Shown: positions 16,837-25,971 of the stretch, piece by piece
How the letters are laid out: each line of letters starts with the position of its first letter
Numbering within the stretch: the first letter of the stretch is position 1
Position numbers and translations under genes: made by a program
Notes under the pieces: model-generated
Database searches by the model: none
Told to the model about the DNA's origin: nothing
The model's input: the letters and a program-made list of their open reading frames with translations, nothing else
Source of the DNA: Parascardovia denticolens DSM 10105 = JCM 12538
GTDB taxonomy: Bacteria; Actinomycetota; Actinomycetes; Actinomycetales; Bifidobacteriaceae
Length of the DNA: 64,000 nucleotides
Direction: 5' to 3'
Assembly (NCBI RefSeq): GCF_001042675.1
Contig: NZ_AP012333.1
Span: 1,550,001-1,614,000, forward strand

Positions 16837-18519
16837 TCAATACCAGTTCGGCGATCGTGACTGCCATTGTCTCCACGCTGCGGATGGCGTTTTATACCTG
16901 TCTTTGATGTACTGCAAGCCCCATTCGATCTGCGTTTTGGGGTTGGTCTTCCAATCGGCCCCTTTCGAAGACATCTTATTCCCTGGCAGGGCCTGGGGGA
17001 TGCCATAAGCATCCGATGTGGGGTTATCGGCATCCCACTTCCAGCCGGACTCGTGGGTCCACAATTGATCCAAAGCATTGAATTCGGACTCCTTCCATCC
17101 GTAGGCGGACAGACGACCCTTCGCATAATTCTTTGCGGCGGTGACCTCCTTGCCCACGTTCCCGGCTGGCGGCGCAGGCACATCGCAGTCGTCGGAATTC
17201 AAATCGGTTTGAGTGCCCTGAACGGCCAGCCCGTTACCGGATCCGGTTGAATCATAGATAAACGTCAACGTTTTATTCTCTTCCAACTGTCGTTTGCTGA
17301 TCTTTGAAACCACAGGCCCACCGTATGCCGAGAAGAAGCCGGTCCCCGCCTGGGAGACCCATATATCACCATTGGGGTCGATCTGCTCCACCACGCTCAC
17401 ATGCCCGTACGCGGGGCTGGCCCCCAATACTCCGGATGGATAGCTGATGACCGCGCCCAGGCGAGGACTGGTGCCTGTTTTGTATCCTTTCGTTTTCGCC
17501 GAGCTGGCCCATTGATTCCCATTCCCCATCTGCTTATCCACAGGCTGACCAAGCATCTTGCGACGGTACGCGGCCCACCACGTGCATTGCTGATAAGCAT
17601 ATGACCAGGGGTCGTTGTCGTATTTCGAAGCGGGGATGCCCATCTTCATGAAGTCAACGACTTTCGTCCCTCCCGACGAATGATAGATAAGGCCCGTCAA
17701 AGCGCCTGACTTTGCATTGAAACCCGCTGAATTTATCGTATACGAGCTGTCGCCGACGCATGCCGCGCTCGCCTGCTGGCTGGTGATCGTCAGAAAATTG
17801 ACGATGAAAGAGATGACCATCGTCACAGCTATGAATATCGCGATTATCGGCGCCAAGACGGCGATGACGGATGTCACGGTGTTCACGACCATGGTGACGA
17901 CGGCGGCGATGATAGACCCGATGGCCTTCAGCGCCTGCATGGCGGAAGCCGCGCTATGCATGGCCGCGCGCGCCGCGTCAAGCGACTGTTTGGCCGCCTT
18001 GAAACTCTTGCGAGCGGCTTTGAAACTTCGGGAGGCGGCTCGAATGGATCGCTTCGAATGCGCCAATGTTTTCCTGGCGGCTTTGACGGATCCTTTGGCG
18101 AGCGTCAAACCCCTGGACGCTTCTTCCACCGCGACTTGCGTGGTTTCGTCGCCATCCGCCGCCTGTAAATCGAAAAAGCGGTTTATCCCCGCGTCAGCCA
18201 CTTTCGCTGATCCTCGAATGACCCCCTGGGAAACCCCAAGCGCGGTTCTCCCGACTCTTTTACCCGCTTTTTTGCCGAGGCCCAGCAAAATCCTGCCTTT
18301 GGTCTTTCCATCCGACTTCGCGAACGCGCGCACGCGCGAAGGGGCGTTCGCGGCGAAAGAGACGATTTTCACCGTTTTCTTCGCAACGGCCACAGGGGCT
18401 TCCGCCACTGAGGCGGCGGCTTTCACCGTTTTCACGGTTGTTTTCGCGGCGACCCGGGCGGTGCTGACTTGGATCCTGAGACTGTCCGACGCCTCATGCT
18501 CTTGTTCGTGCGCAGGCAT
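16837..18519 (-). CDS. T4SS peptidoglycan hydrolase: helical N-terminus, membrane helices, CHAP and transglycosylase-like domains
   Basis: The protein has 560 residues, starting MPAHEQEHEASDSLRIQ, 6 bases after the VirB4 stop. The N-terminal about 200 residues are Ala/Lys-rich helical sequence with repeated SxKAARKS-type units. A strongly hydrophobic stretch at about 205-245 follows and probably crosses the membrane. A CHAP amidase/endopeptidase domain has its Cys in QQCTWWAAYR (about 311) and His in AYGHVSVVEQ (about 372). The C-terminus is a lysozyme-like transglycosylase domain with a likely catalytic Glu in LWTHESGWKWDADN (about 486), followed by the usual AYGIPQ. Such two-enzyme proteins (VirB1/TcpG/CwlT-like) open the cell wall locally for the conjugation channel. 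CwlT-type enzymes usually have the transglycosylase first; here the order is CHAP then transglycosylase. Confidence 0.88.
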   Translation of the reverse strand: MPAHEQEHEASDSLRIQVSTARVAAKTTVKTVKAAASVAEAPVAVAKKTVKIVSFAANAPSRVRAFAKSDGKTKGRILLGLGKKAGKRVGRTALGVSQGVIRGSAKVADAGINRFFDLQAADGDETTQVAVEEASRGLTLAKGSVKAARKTLAHSKRSIRAASRSFKAARKSFKAAKQSLDAARAAMHSAASAMQALKAIGSIIAAVVTMVVNTVTSVIAVLAPIIAIFIAVTMVISFIVNFLTITSQQASAACVGDSSYTINSAGFNAKSGALTGLIYHSSGGTKVVDFMKMGIPASKYDNDPWSYAYQQCTWWAAYRRKMLGQPVDKQMGNGNQWASSAKTKGYKTGTSPRLGAVISYPSGVLGASPAYGHVSVVEQIDPNGDIWVSQAGTGFFSAYGGPVVSKISKRQLEENKTLTFIYDSTGSGNGLAVQGTQTDLNSDDCDVPAPPAGNVGKEVTAAKNYAKGRLSAYGWKESEFNALDQLWTHESGWKWDADNPTSDAYGIPQALPGNKMSSKGADWKTNPKTQIEWGLQYIKDRYKTPSAAWRQWQSRSPNWY

Positions 18520-18525
18520 GGCTCA

Positions 18526-21060
18526 TCACCACATCCCATGCAGACCGTGACGACCAGCATACGCATCCCCTGCCGAATCCGCCGTAGTCTCTTGAGCTGG
18601 CTGCGTAGCGACATGTTCAACATCCTCTTGTTCTTGGGATAAAACTGGCGGCTGATCCCCGAATTTCGTCGAGTACAGGCGGGCCAACAGGTTCCCCTGA
18701 TCCATCCGATTATCCACTCCCAAGGAAACTCCGTTCGTATTCAAGAGCCCATTACCCGATCGAGCGTTTGTCATCAGCCTCACCTGTTCGTCCGACAGTT
18801 CCAGCAGCTCCTGGAGCATGGTCGCGTCCGTCGTCTTCTGGTTCATCAGCAGCAGGAAGTCCGCGTTCGACAGCATGAGCCGCGCCTGATCGTTGCTCAA
18901 GAGCTCGTCGATGTTCTGCGTGATACCGGTGACCCCCAGCCCGTATTTGCGGGCCCGCTTGTAGATGTCCAGGAAGCTGCGGATCGAATACTCGTTATGG
19001 AAGAAGCGGTGGAACTCGTCCACGTACAGCCAGGTGCGCAACCCGGTGTCCCGGTTGGCGCGTACCAGGCTCCAGATCTGGTCCAGGATGACCATCATGC
19101 CGAAGGTCTGCACCTCACCGGCCAGGGCGGACACGTCGAACACGAGGAACTGGCCCGTCAGGTCCACGTTCGTCCGGTGGGCGAAACCCGACGAGGAGCC
19201 GGTGGTGAACATCTCCAGTTCGGTGACCAGGTCGGCCGCTTCCGGGGATGGGTTGTCCACCTGCACGTACAGGCGACGAATTTGCTCTTTCAAATCCACG
19301 AGAGTCGGCTGGTCATACCGTCCAGTCGCATTGAGCTGAGATCGGGCGATACGGTACACGTTCATGGCCGCCGTGTCGATCATGCTGCGCTTAAGTTGAC
19401 TGAGACCAGTCGTCCCTCCCATCAGGGATCCCAGTAAATCAAGCACTACCGAAACTTTTGCGCGAACCGGGTCGGTCTCATCCGACCCCATAAGATCAAT
19501 GTCCAAAGGATTCATATGCTGGGCGGAATCCGCCGAAACGGTGACTACCGTGCCTCCAAGAGCTTGCGCTAATTGCACGTACTCATGCTCCGGGTCGATG
19601 ATCACCACCCGGTCCGCCGAATCCAGGACGCGCTGCGCGATCTCCGCCTTCGCCGACTGGGACTTGCCCGACCCGGTCGTACCCAGGATGAACCCATTCG
19701 AATTCATATGCGCCGCCCGGTTCACGATCACCGGATTGCCGCTCCTCTCATTCACCCCATAGAACAGGCCATGAGGCTCCATGATCTCCTGAGCGGTGAA
19801 CGGGATGAGAATCGACGCGCTGTCCGTGGTCAACGCACGCCTCATGGGAAGCCTATTATCGCCCAAAGGCAGCATGGCGTTCAACGCCTCCGGCATCATG
19901 TACCGGGTCACGCTCATCCGGCAGGAAAGCCGTCGAGCGACTCTTTGAACTTCGGAAATCACCATATCAAGTTCATCTTTGCTTGATGCGCTCACACTCA
20001 CTAACACCAAAGTATCCAGGATCCGCTGATTACTACTGCGCAGCTGGTCCAGCAGGCTGGTCATCTCATCCACCCGCTCCGTAATCGAATCCGGCACGCT
20101 CTCCGCAGTCAGCCCCTGCCGGGCAAGGGATTGCACGCTCCGGTCATACTCGCTCTTCACCCCCGCCTGCTTCGCCTTCACCCTCTCCAGGCCATCAGCC
20201 CTATCCCACGGCCGGATATGCACGGTGACCACGATACTGGCGGTGATATCCGCCAAATCCGACACCAGCGTATCCGTCAGCTGCGCCGGCCACGAATCCA
20301 GCCAGACATGGGACATCCACACCTCATCCATGCTGGAGAGCTTGATCCGGTCTTTATCCGTGAAATCCATCGCCCATGGCACGATGAAATCTTTTGCCCG
20401 CATATCCTTCGGCGCCCGGGCGAAAGCCTCCTCACTGAACGTGAACGGCTCCCCAGGCTGCAGCATGGAATGCAACACCCGCAGCCGGCCCGTCCTATCC
20501 AACTGGTCAGCCTGGCAGCCCATCGCGGCAAGCTGAGACCGCAGGGAAGCGACCAGCCGGTTCAAACGGCCCACCGCCCTGTCCTGATCCGCCTCTTGAA
20601 CGGAAATCGTGACATATTTATCAGTGACCGTGCTCGACGCCAACCCCTTCAACTGGCCAAAGGTAAGATCATTAAAAGCGTCCCGCCACCTGTCAAGGCC
20701 ATCGCCTCGACAGGACATCCTCACACCGCGCGACAAGGCCTTTCCATCAAGCACCCGGTTGGCGCTGGTGACTTGCACGCGCGTATTCTCGTCAAACATG
20801 TTCAGCACACCCATCCATTCGTTAAGGATCTTCTTCTGCGCCTCTATAGATGCGAGAACATAATTAACATCACTAATCTCTACCGTTGCGCTCCACCAGT
20901 CATCGCCAACATACGCCACCCCATCAGGGCGCAAACCATCCAGCCACACCATATCGGAAGATTGACGGGCGCGTTTACGCACGGCTTTGGCGTGCTTTTT
21001 CGATTCCGCACTGAATTTTTGATTAGCATTATTGTCTTTGGAATTCTTAGCGCCGAACAT
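18526..21060 (-). CDS. VirB4-type T4SS ATPase
   Basis: The protein has 844 residues, with ATG at 21060 after GAGGATGCAATC. VirB4/TrsE/TcpF-type proteins power assembly and transfer at the inner face of the membrane. Walker A is GTTGSGKSQSAK at about 463, Walker B is LYVDEFHRFF at about 681, and the following TGITQNIDELLSN stretch is typical of the family. The N-terminal 400 residues form the conserved VirB4 N domain (for example RMSCRGDG and the RMSVTRYMMPEALNAMLPLG segment). The N-terminus is Lys-rich and has no membrane helix. It is located between the prgI-like gene (41 bases upstream) and the hydrolase gene, the standard order in Gram-positive conjugation modules. Confidence 0.94.
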   Translation of the reverse strand: MFGAKNSKDNNANQKFSAESKKHAKAVRKRARQSSDMVWLDGLRPDGVAYVGDDWWSATVEISDVNYVLASIEAQKKILNEWMGVLNMFDENTRVQVTSANRVLDGKALSRGVRMSCRGDGLDRWRDAFNDLTFGQLKGLASSTVTDKYVTISVQEADQDRAVGRLNRLVASLRSQLAAMGCQADQLDRTGRLRVLHSMLQPGEPFTFSEEAFARAPKDMRAKDFIVPWAMDFTDKDRIKLSSMDEVWMSHVWLDSWPAQLTDTLVSDLADITASIVVTVHIRPWDRADGLERVKAKQAGVKSEYDRSVQSLARQGLTAESVPDSITERVDEMTSLLDQLRSSNQRILDTLVLVSVSASSKDELDMVISEVQRVARRLSCRMSVTRYMMPEALNAMLPLGDNRLPMRRALTTDSASILIPFTAQEIMEPHGLFYGVNERSGNPVIVNRAAHMNSNGFILGTTGSGKSQSAKAEIAQRVLDSADRVVIIDPEHEYVQLAQALGGTVVTVSADSAQHMNPLDIDLMGSDETDPVRAKVSVVLDLLGSLMGGTTGLSQLKRSMIDTAAMNVYRIARSQLNATGRYDQPTLVDLKEQIRRLYVQVDNPSPEAADLVTELEMFTTGSSSGFAHRTNVDLTGQFLVFDVSALAGEVQTFGMMVILDQIWSLVRANRDTGLRTWLYVDEFHRFFHNEYSIRSFLDIYKRARKYGLGVTGITQNIDELLSNDQARLMLSNADFLLLMNQKTTDATMLQELLELSDEQVRLMTNARSGNGLLNTNGVSLGVDNRMDQGNLLARLYSTKFGDQPPVLSQEQEDVEHVATQPAQETTADSAGDAYAGRHGLHGMW

Positions 21061-21101
21061 GATTGCATCCTCTTCGAATCAAATTCTTATCATCCTTATT
21101 A

Positions 21102-21563
21102 TTATTCTTCTTCTACCGCTGCTGACAGGCCCATCACAAAACCGTCCGCGTTCCCCTGCATGGCCTGCGAGAAAGCCGGCTCCTGGTCCAGCGGCATCGC
21201 GTGCTCATCAACCCGTTTCAACTCTTTCGCCGAGGCAGCCGGACGTGCCGCAGGGATTGCTCCCCCGTAAATCAATGGCCGCGGTTTCAAATCTCGTCTC
21301 CACGACACGTATCTTGCCAGCCAGTCCTCCAGCGGCAGCCCTGATTTACGAAACCATCCGACAGCAACCAGAATAGCGATCGGGATAATGATCACTTGGT
21401 TAATAACGGATGATACACTCGCCGGAGCTAAGAATTGACAAGCGATTGCGCTTATCGCACAGACTGCAATCCCTCCAACACATCCCAGTTGCCGCAGAGT
21501 GAAACCGAACCAGGACTTGGGATCCACCTGGTTGATATCCGTCGGCACATCCATCACTAGCAT
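21102..21563 (-). CDS. PrgI-family (VirB3-like) T4SS membrane protein
   Basis: The protein has 153 residues, with ATG at 21563 after GGAGGAAGCGAC. The start MLVMDVPTDINQVDPKSWFG and two closely spaced membrane helices (about 28-45 and 57-72) followed by GLPLEDWLARYVSWRR match the PrgI family, the functional counterpart of VirB3, which works with VirB4 and the VirB6-like channel protein. The C-terminal 60 residues are a hydrophilic tail with no motif. It lies directly between the VirB6-like and VirB4 genes, as in other Gram-positive T4SS. Confidence 0.85.
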   Translation of the reverse strand: MLVMDVPTDINQVDPKSWFGFTLRQLGCVGGIAVCAISAIACQFLAPASVSSVINQVIIIPIAILVAVGWFRKSGLPLEDWLARYVSWRRDLKPRPLIYGGAIPAARPAASAKELKRVDEHAMPLDQEPAFSQAMQGNADGFVMGLSAAVEEE

Positions 21564-21583
21564 GTCGCTTCCTCCAATCCTCT

Positions 21584-22468
21584 TTAGCCTTGGCCGAACA
21601 AGGCCTTGGCGGCTTTCTGACTGATGACCACCAGGCCTCCCAGCAGGAAGCTTGTGGCTAATAATCCTCCAAAATTCGACGATATCAATTGGTCGAAGGT
21701 CGTCGAGCTATTGATGTTCAAAAGATCCTGCCGCATCGACCCATAAATGCCTATCGCTATCAAGAGGGTAATATTCGAGAAGGCACAGGAGGCATATGTC
21801 CGTATATATCCCTCACCCCAGCTTTTCGTCCCTTCATATGACAGGAAGCTAATGGGGAGAGCTCCGAACGCGGTCATGATGATGAGTTCGAAAAAACGAA
21901 GAAGAACCAGTATCTTCACGATAATCCCGATTGCGACAGACACCAGGAAGGGGATGAGCAAAACCACATAACCCATTATCTTGCTGAAGGTTCCGGCGGA
22001 TTGAATCTTCGGTTTCATGAAATCGCCTAGCTGAACCGTCCGACCTTTATTTAGTAACGGCTGGGGAACGAAAGCTTTGTTAGTTGAGACATTGATAATT
22101 TTGGTCACTCCGCTACCTATTTGTTGTATCAAATAGGTGATCAGCTGGCATAGCCATTCGGCGTTCATGGCGGCCATGTAGATGATGATGATTTTTATCA
22201 AGGCGGATACAATCATCCTCACGCCCCGATCCCCCGTCTCGTCCACATGCTTGGAAACCTTGATGATCTCCAAAGTGAAGACAATCGCGAGAATCGTCAT
22301 CGCCACCGGCTTCACCGCCTGCGTAGAAATACTCGTCGCCGTCTTATAGGCGTCGGGATACTTGCCCGCCGGCGTTTGGGTAAGCAATCCAATCGTATCC
22401 TTGTCCAACTGCGAGCTGATCGCGTTGAGCATGCCCACAAGACCATCGTCAATCCAACTGAAATCCAC
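21584..22468 (-). CDS. VirB6/TrbL-like polytopic T4SS channel protein
   Basis: The protein has 294 residues. It has a GTG start at 22468 preceded by AAGAGGATTCAA. About six membrane helices are visible (around 55-75, 85-105, 112-125, 172-198, 200-222, 245-262 and a final one around 273-290). A long N-terminal soluble part precedes the first helix. This layout matches the VirB6-like channel proteins (CD0411/TrsL/TcpH types) encoded upstream of prgI and virB4. Its first roughly 100 codons are duplicated in the partial copy at 23226-23684, with nearly identical residues (DDGLV against DNGLV, LTQTP against LSQTP). Confidence 0.82.
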   Translation of the reverse strand: MDFSWIDDGLVGMLNAISSQLDKDTIGLLTQTPAGKYPDAYKTATSISTQAVKPVAMTILAIVFTLEIIKVSKHVDETGDRGVRMIVSALIKIIIIYMAAMNAEWLCQLITYLIQQIGSGVTKIINVSTNKAFVPQPLLNKGRTVQLGDFMKPKIQSAGTFSKIMGYVVLLIPFLVSVAIGIIVKILVLLRFFELIIMTAFGALPISFLSYEGTKSWGEGYIRTYASCAFSNITLLIAIGIYGSMRQDLLNINSSTTFDQLISSNFGGLLATSFLLGGLVVISQKAAKALFGQG

Positions 22469-22558
22469 TTGAATCCTCTTCCTTGGACAAGAGGCATATG
22501 AAAGCTAGGGCCAAGAATTCCCGCCGCACTCTCATATCTATGCCAACGATACTTAATC

Positions 22559-23137
22559 TTAGTCGTCAATATTTTGGTTCGAATCCCCCTTGTAGTATTC
22601 CTTCGGCCAATAGAACTGACCTACGGTCCACCCCCCTGATTTCACTTTGCTTAAAGACAATTCAACGAAATCATTTTGGACGATATATACTACACATGAT
22701 ACCTGATCGTCATCGAATTTCTGGTTTGTTTTTCCTCGATACGGTGGCTGCAAGGTATGCGCGAAATCAGAAGGGGAGTCCCCCACATACCGCAAACTAA
22801 AATCACTGTCCTTCTCCCCCAAATGGAAGCGTTTGAACAGTTGGCGGTAACGTTCAGGACCGTCCTTGGAGGTGACCCAATACACTGCCTCAGGAGCCAC
22901 CTTCCGGCACACCTCATCCTGCGACGTGATCTCCGGATGCACCCCAGCCCCCGACTTACGGATATCAAACCCATGCCAGTCATACTCAACAGGGATGCTC
23001 GGCGCAGACGAAGCGGAAGACTTTTTGGACGAAGCCGGAGCCGGCTGAGACGACCCACAGCCAGCCAACAAACACACCGACGCGGCCACAGCGACAAAAC
23101 CACTGACAAAACGACGCACACCATTTTTCACACTCAT
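22559..23137 (-). CDS. Tandem lipoprotein 1 of the T4SS operon
   Basis: The protein has 192 residues, starting MSVKNGVRRF. It has a lipoprotein signal peptide with lipobox LLAGC (Cys about 26), then an Ser/Ala/Pro linker and a compact domain with WHGFDIRKSGAGVHPE, EAVYWVTSKDGPERYRQLF, RYVGDSPSDF, LQPPYRGK, and WPKEYYKG near the end. The domain contains two Cys in addition to the lipid-anchored one (EVCRKV and VSCVVY), possibly a disulphide. It lies upstream of the virB6-like gene, so in the middle of the operon. I do not recognise the family. Because it is outside, lipid-anchored and duplicated, it may shield the cell surface, act in exclusion, or form part of the channel; none of these is shown. 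Confidence 0.85.
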   Translation of the reverse strand: MSVKNGVRRFVSGFVAVAASVCLLAGCGSSQPAPASSKKSSASSAPSIPVEYDWHGFDIRKSGAGVHPEITSQDEVCRKVAPEAVYWVTSKDGPERYRQLFKRFHLGEKDSDFSLRYVGDSPSDFAHTLQPPYRGKTNQKFDDDQVSCVVYIVQNDFVELSLSKVKSGGWTVGQFYWPKEYYKGDSNQNIDD

Positions 23138-23225
23138 ATTCTAATTCCTTTCAAAAAACAAAAACTCCACAAATCAATCGCACAAAACATGTGCACAAGA
23201 CCATCATCACATCAACCGAAATCCA

Positions 23226-23684
23226 TCAGCCCACCCCCATTCCGAACATCCAATACCGACCTCCACAATCAAAAACAGACAACCCATACCCCTCCACCGT
23301 AAGAAAGGCCCTCATTGGCCGACACCCCGCCCCTGTAGCACCCCTCCGGCCACTAAAAACGCAAAACAGTCCACCCCTGACCATGGCGGCCATGTAGATG
23401 ATGATGATCTTTATCAAGGCGGATACAATCATCCTCACGCCCCGATCCCCCGTCTCGTCCACATGCTTGGAAACCTTGATAATCTCCAAAGTGAAGACAA
23501 TCGCGAGAATCGTCATCGCCACCGGCTTCACCGCCTGCGTAGAAATACTCGTCGCCGTCTTATAGGCGTCAGGATACTTACCCGCCGGCGTCTGGCTGAG
23601 CAACCCAATCGTATCCTTGTCCAACTGCGAACTGATCGCGTTAAGCATGCCCACAAGACCATTATCAATCCAACTGAAATCCAC
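23226..23684 (-). pseudogene. Truncated second copy of the virB6-like gene
   Basis: The GTG at 23684 opens a frame that is nearly identical to the first about 100 residues of the full VirB6-like protein up to IIIIYMAAM. It then switches at about 23385 into unrelated sequence (VRGGLFCVFSGRRG...) and stops at 23226. Only the first one or two membrane helices remain, so a channel function is impossible. It is a by-product of the tandem duplication. A small membrane peptide might still be made, because the ribosome site is intact. Confidence 0.85.
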
Positions 23685-23775
23685 TTGAATCCCCTTCCTT
23701 AGACAAGAGGCACATGAAAGCAGGGGTCAAGAATTCCTGCCACACCTTCATATCTATGCCAATAATACCCAAGTC

Positions 23776-24399
23776 TTAGAATTCAAAGTTTTGGTTCGAA
23801 TCCCCCTTGTAGTATTCCTTCGGCCAATAGAACCGATCCACGCTCCACCCCTGCGATTCCGGCTTCGATAACATCAGCGAAACGGGCTCATTCTCATCCT
23901 TTGTGATATACACACTGCAGGTCACAGGACTGTTATCGTAATTATCGTTTTTCTGTATTGCTCTTCCTTTATTATCGAATTTCTGTCCCGTCTCTCCCCT
24001 ATAGGGAGGCTGGAAGATATGCGTGAAATCAGAAGGGGAGTCCCCCACATACCACGGACTGTAATCATCATCCTTCTCCCGCAGATAGAAGCGTTTGAAC
24101 AACTGACGGTAACGTTCCTTCCCATCTTTGGCAGTGACCCAATACACCGCCTCAGGAGCCACCTTCCGGCACGCCTCATCCTGCGACGTGATCTCCGGAT
24201 GCACCCCAGCCCCCGACTTACGGATATCAAACCCATGCCAGTCATACTCAACGGGAATAGACGGCACGGACGAAGCGGAAGACTTTTTGGACGAAGCCGG
24301 AGCCGGCTGAGACGACCCACAGCCAGCCAACAAACACACCGCCGCGGCCACAGCCACGCAACCACCGACAAAACGACGCATGCTATTTTTCACACTCAT
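23776..24399 (-). CDS. Tandem lipoprotein 2 of the T4SS operon
   Basis: The protein has 207 residues. The ATG at 24399 (MSVKNSMRRF) is chosen by analogy with the other copies and the GAAAGGAATGGGACT site; an ATG at 24423 is in frame. It has lipobox LLAGC, and the domain is nearly identical to lipoprotein 1 through EAVYWVTAKDGKERYRQLF. It differs mainly by an insertion after the PPYRGE motif (about 12-15 residues, rich in Asn, Asp, Lys) and by KPESQGWSVDRF near the C-terminus. Divergence is concentrated in the second half, while the signal peptide and first half are conserved, which may reflect selection for variety or gene conversion in the first half. Confidence 0.85.
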   Translation of the reverse strand: MSVKNSMRRFVGGCVAVAAAVCLLAGCGSSQPAPASSKKSSASSVPSIPVEYDWHGFDIRKSGAGVHPEITSQDEACRKVAPEAVYWVTAKDGKERYRQLFKRFYLREKDDDYSPWYVGDSPSDFTHIFQPPYRGETGQKFDNKGRAIQKNDNYDNSPVTCSVYITKDENEPVSLMLSKPESQGWSVDRFYWPKEYYKGDSNQNFEF

Positions 24400-24579
24400 A
24401 GTCCCATTCCTTTCAAAAAACAAAAACTCTACAAATCAATCGCACAAAACATGTGCACAAGACCATCATCACGTCAACCGAAATCCACTTGAATCCCCTT
24501 CCTTAGACAAGAGACGCATGAAAGCAGGAGCTAAGAATTCCCGCCGCACTCTCATATCTATGCCAATAATACCCAAGTC

Positions 24580-25161
24580 TTAGCCTTCCATATTTTGGTT
24601 CGAACCCCCCTTGTAGTATTCCTTCGGCCAATAAAAACGCGAAACAGTCCACCCCCCTGATTTCAATTTGCTTAAAGTCAATTCAACGAAATCATTTTGG
24701 ACGATATATACTACACATGTTGCATGCTCGTTATCAAATTTCTGGTTTGTTTTTCCTTGATACGGTGGCTGCAAGGTATGCGTGAAATCAGAAGAGGGGC
24801 CGCCAACGTACCACGGAGTGCTCCCGGCACTTTTCCCCAGCCTCAGGTAGAAGCGTTTGAACAGTTGGCGGTAACGCTCGGGGCCGTCCTTGGCGGTGAT
24901 CCAATACACCGCCTCAGGAGCCACCTTCCGGCACGCCTCATCCGGCGACGTAATCTCCGGATGCACCCCCGCCCCCGACTTACGCGCGTCGAACCCATGC
25001 CAATCATACTCAGCGGGGATAGCCGGCACGGACGAGACGGAAGACTTTTTGGATGAAGCAGGGGCCGGCTGAGCCGACCCGCAGCCAGCCAACAAACACA
25101 CCGACGCGGCCACAGCGACAAAACCACCGACAAAACGATGCACACCATTTTTCACACTCAT
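24580..25161 (-). CDS. Tandem lipoprotein 3 of the T4SS operon
   Basis: The protein has 193 residues, starting MSVKNGVHRF at 25161 after GAAAGGAATGGGACT. It has the same signal peptide and lipobox LLAGC, then WHGFDARKSGAGVHPE, EAVYWITAKDGPERYRQLF, PWYVGGPSSDFTHTLQPPY and WPKEYYKG. It is the first of the three copies in transcription order, 75 bases after the 205-aa membrane protein gene. Its second half (VVYIVQNDFVELTLSKLKSGGW) is closer to copy 1 than to copy 2, so the copies look like a mosaic. Confidence 0.85.
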   Translation of the reverse strand: MSVKNGVHRFVGGFVAVAASVCLLAGCGSAQPAPASSKKSSVSSVPAIPAEYDWHGFDARKSGAGVHPEITSPDEACRKVAPEAVYWITAKDGPERYRQLFKRFYLRLGKSAGSTPWYVGGPSSDFTHTLQPPYQGKTNQKFDNEHATCVVYIVQNDFVELTLSKLKSGGWTVSRFYWPKEYYKGGSNQNMEG

Positions 25162-25236
25162 AGTCCCATTCCTTTCAAAAAAACAAACATCGAAACCGAA
25201 GCCATTGCGCGTATGCGAACCACCCTTGATGGTCCT

Positions 25237-25854
25237 TCATCGGCCCTCTTGCTGATCTCCTTCCTCTTGGATGGTGGTATCGATGATAGGGGGCTGAGCG
25301 GGAGCTCCACCACCGGTGGTGGCGAAATACATGGTTTGCCCTTGAGACTGCATGGGGGGAGTCTGCTCGCCCATAGCAGCCCCATTGGGCTGAACGTAGT
25401 ACGCTTTCACAGGGACAATCTGGACTTGAATGGGCTGCTGCCGCGGAGACGGCGCATCGGTCAATGCTTCTCCGCTGTCCGGATCAAGGCCGACTTTGAT
25501 GCGGGATTCCCGCAGCTGCCGCTCTATCCTCACGGCTTCCCGCGCTTCGAACCTGCGCAGGAGAAACTCGTGAAGAATCTGGCATAAAGCGGCCAGAACA
25601 CCGGGAATCAGGGCAAGCACCCAGGCGGAATGCGCATGGAACTTCGTAGCGAATTCAGCGACGACAGCCACCAGGAGCATCAGAGCGGTCGCAGCCTTGC
25701 AAAGGGTCCGCAAAGCCGCGGAGAGGGTCAGAAGCGGATGGGAAATCAAATCAGAGATGAACGTGGCCCCACCCACGACAAACGCGAAAATCGCCGACAG
25801 AACCGTCACGACTCCCGTTCCAATCAACCAAACAGAAAGCGGAATAACAAACAT
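25237..25854 (-). CDS. Multi-pass membrane protein of the T4SS operon
   Basis: The protein has 205 residues, with ATG at 25854 after AAAGGAGGATGAACG. Two to four hydrophobic segments lie in the first 110 residues (LSVWLIGTGVVTVLSAIFAF; ATALMLLVAVVAEFA; WVLALIPGVLAALCQILH), then a charged helix LRRFEAREAVRIERQLRESR and a Pro/Gln-rich tail that is probably cytoplasmic. I do not recognise the family. It sits between the small Maff2-like gene and the lipoprotein array, the place where Gram-positive T4SS operons often carry a poorly conserved membrane subunit. Confidence 0.7.
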   Translation of the reverse strand: MFVIPLSVWLIGTGVVTVLSAIFAFVVGGATFISDLISHPLLTLSAALRTLCKAATALMLLVAVVAEFATKFHAHSAWVLALIPGVLAALCQILHEFLLRRFEAREAVRIERQLRESRIKVGLDPDSGEALTDAPSPRQQPIQVQIVPVKAYYVQPNGAAMGEQTPPMQSQGQTMYFATTGGGAPAQPPIIDTTIQEEGDQQEGR

Positions 25855-25971
25855 CGTTCATCCTCCTTTTGAATCTTCCGCATCAAAGCAAGTGACTTGA
25901 CCTCGCGGACCATACGTTCGGTCCCGCGAATCATCAACGGCCAGCCCGCGGGCCAGTCCGAGGGAACCCGC

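Larger units (their letters stand above)
22460..25161. repeat. Tandem array: lipoprotein gene plus 5' end of the virB6-like gene, three copies in decay
   Basis: Three copies of a unit are in direct repeat on the minus strand. Each has a lipoprotein gene, a short conserved spacer, then the start of the virB6-like gene. The spacers at 22469-22558, 23685-23775 and 24489-24579 are closely alike (all contain aagaattcc and catatctatgcca). The virB6-like part is full length in copy 1, about 100 codons plus a foreign tail in copy 2, and only the first three codons (GTG GAT TTC, then stop two codons on) in copy 3 near 24480-24488. The regions upstream of lipoproteins 1 and 2 (23138-23226 and 24400-24488) are also homologous and end at the same caaccgaaatcca junction, marking the recombination point. 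Confidence 0.85.

Noticed and set aside
22568-22585. tRNA-like ggttcgaatccc words near the ends of the lipoprotein genes
   Set aside because: No acceptor or anticodon stems fold around them, and they encode conserved residues near the lipoprotein C-terminus; a similar word occurs inside eccC.
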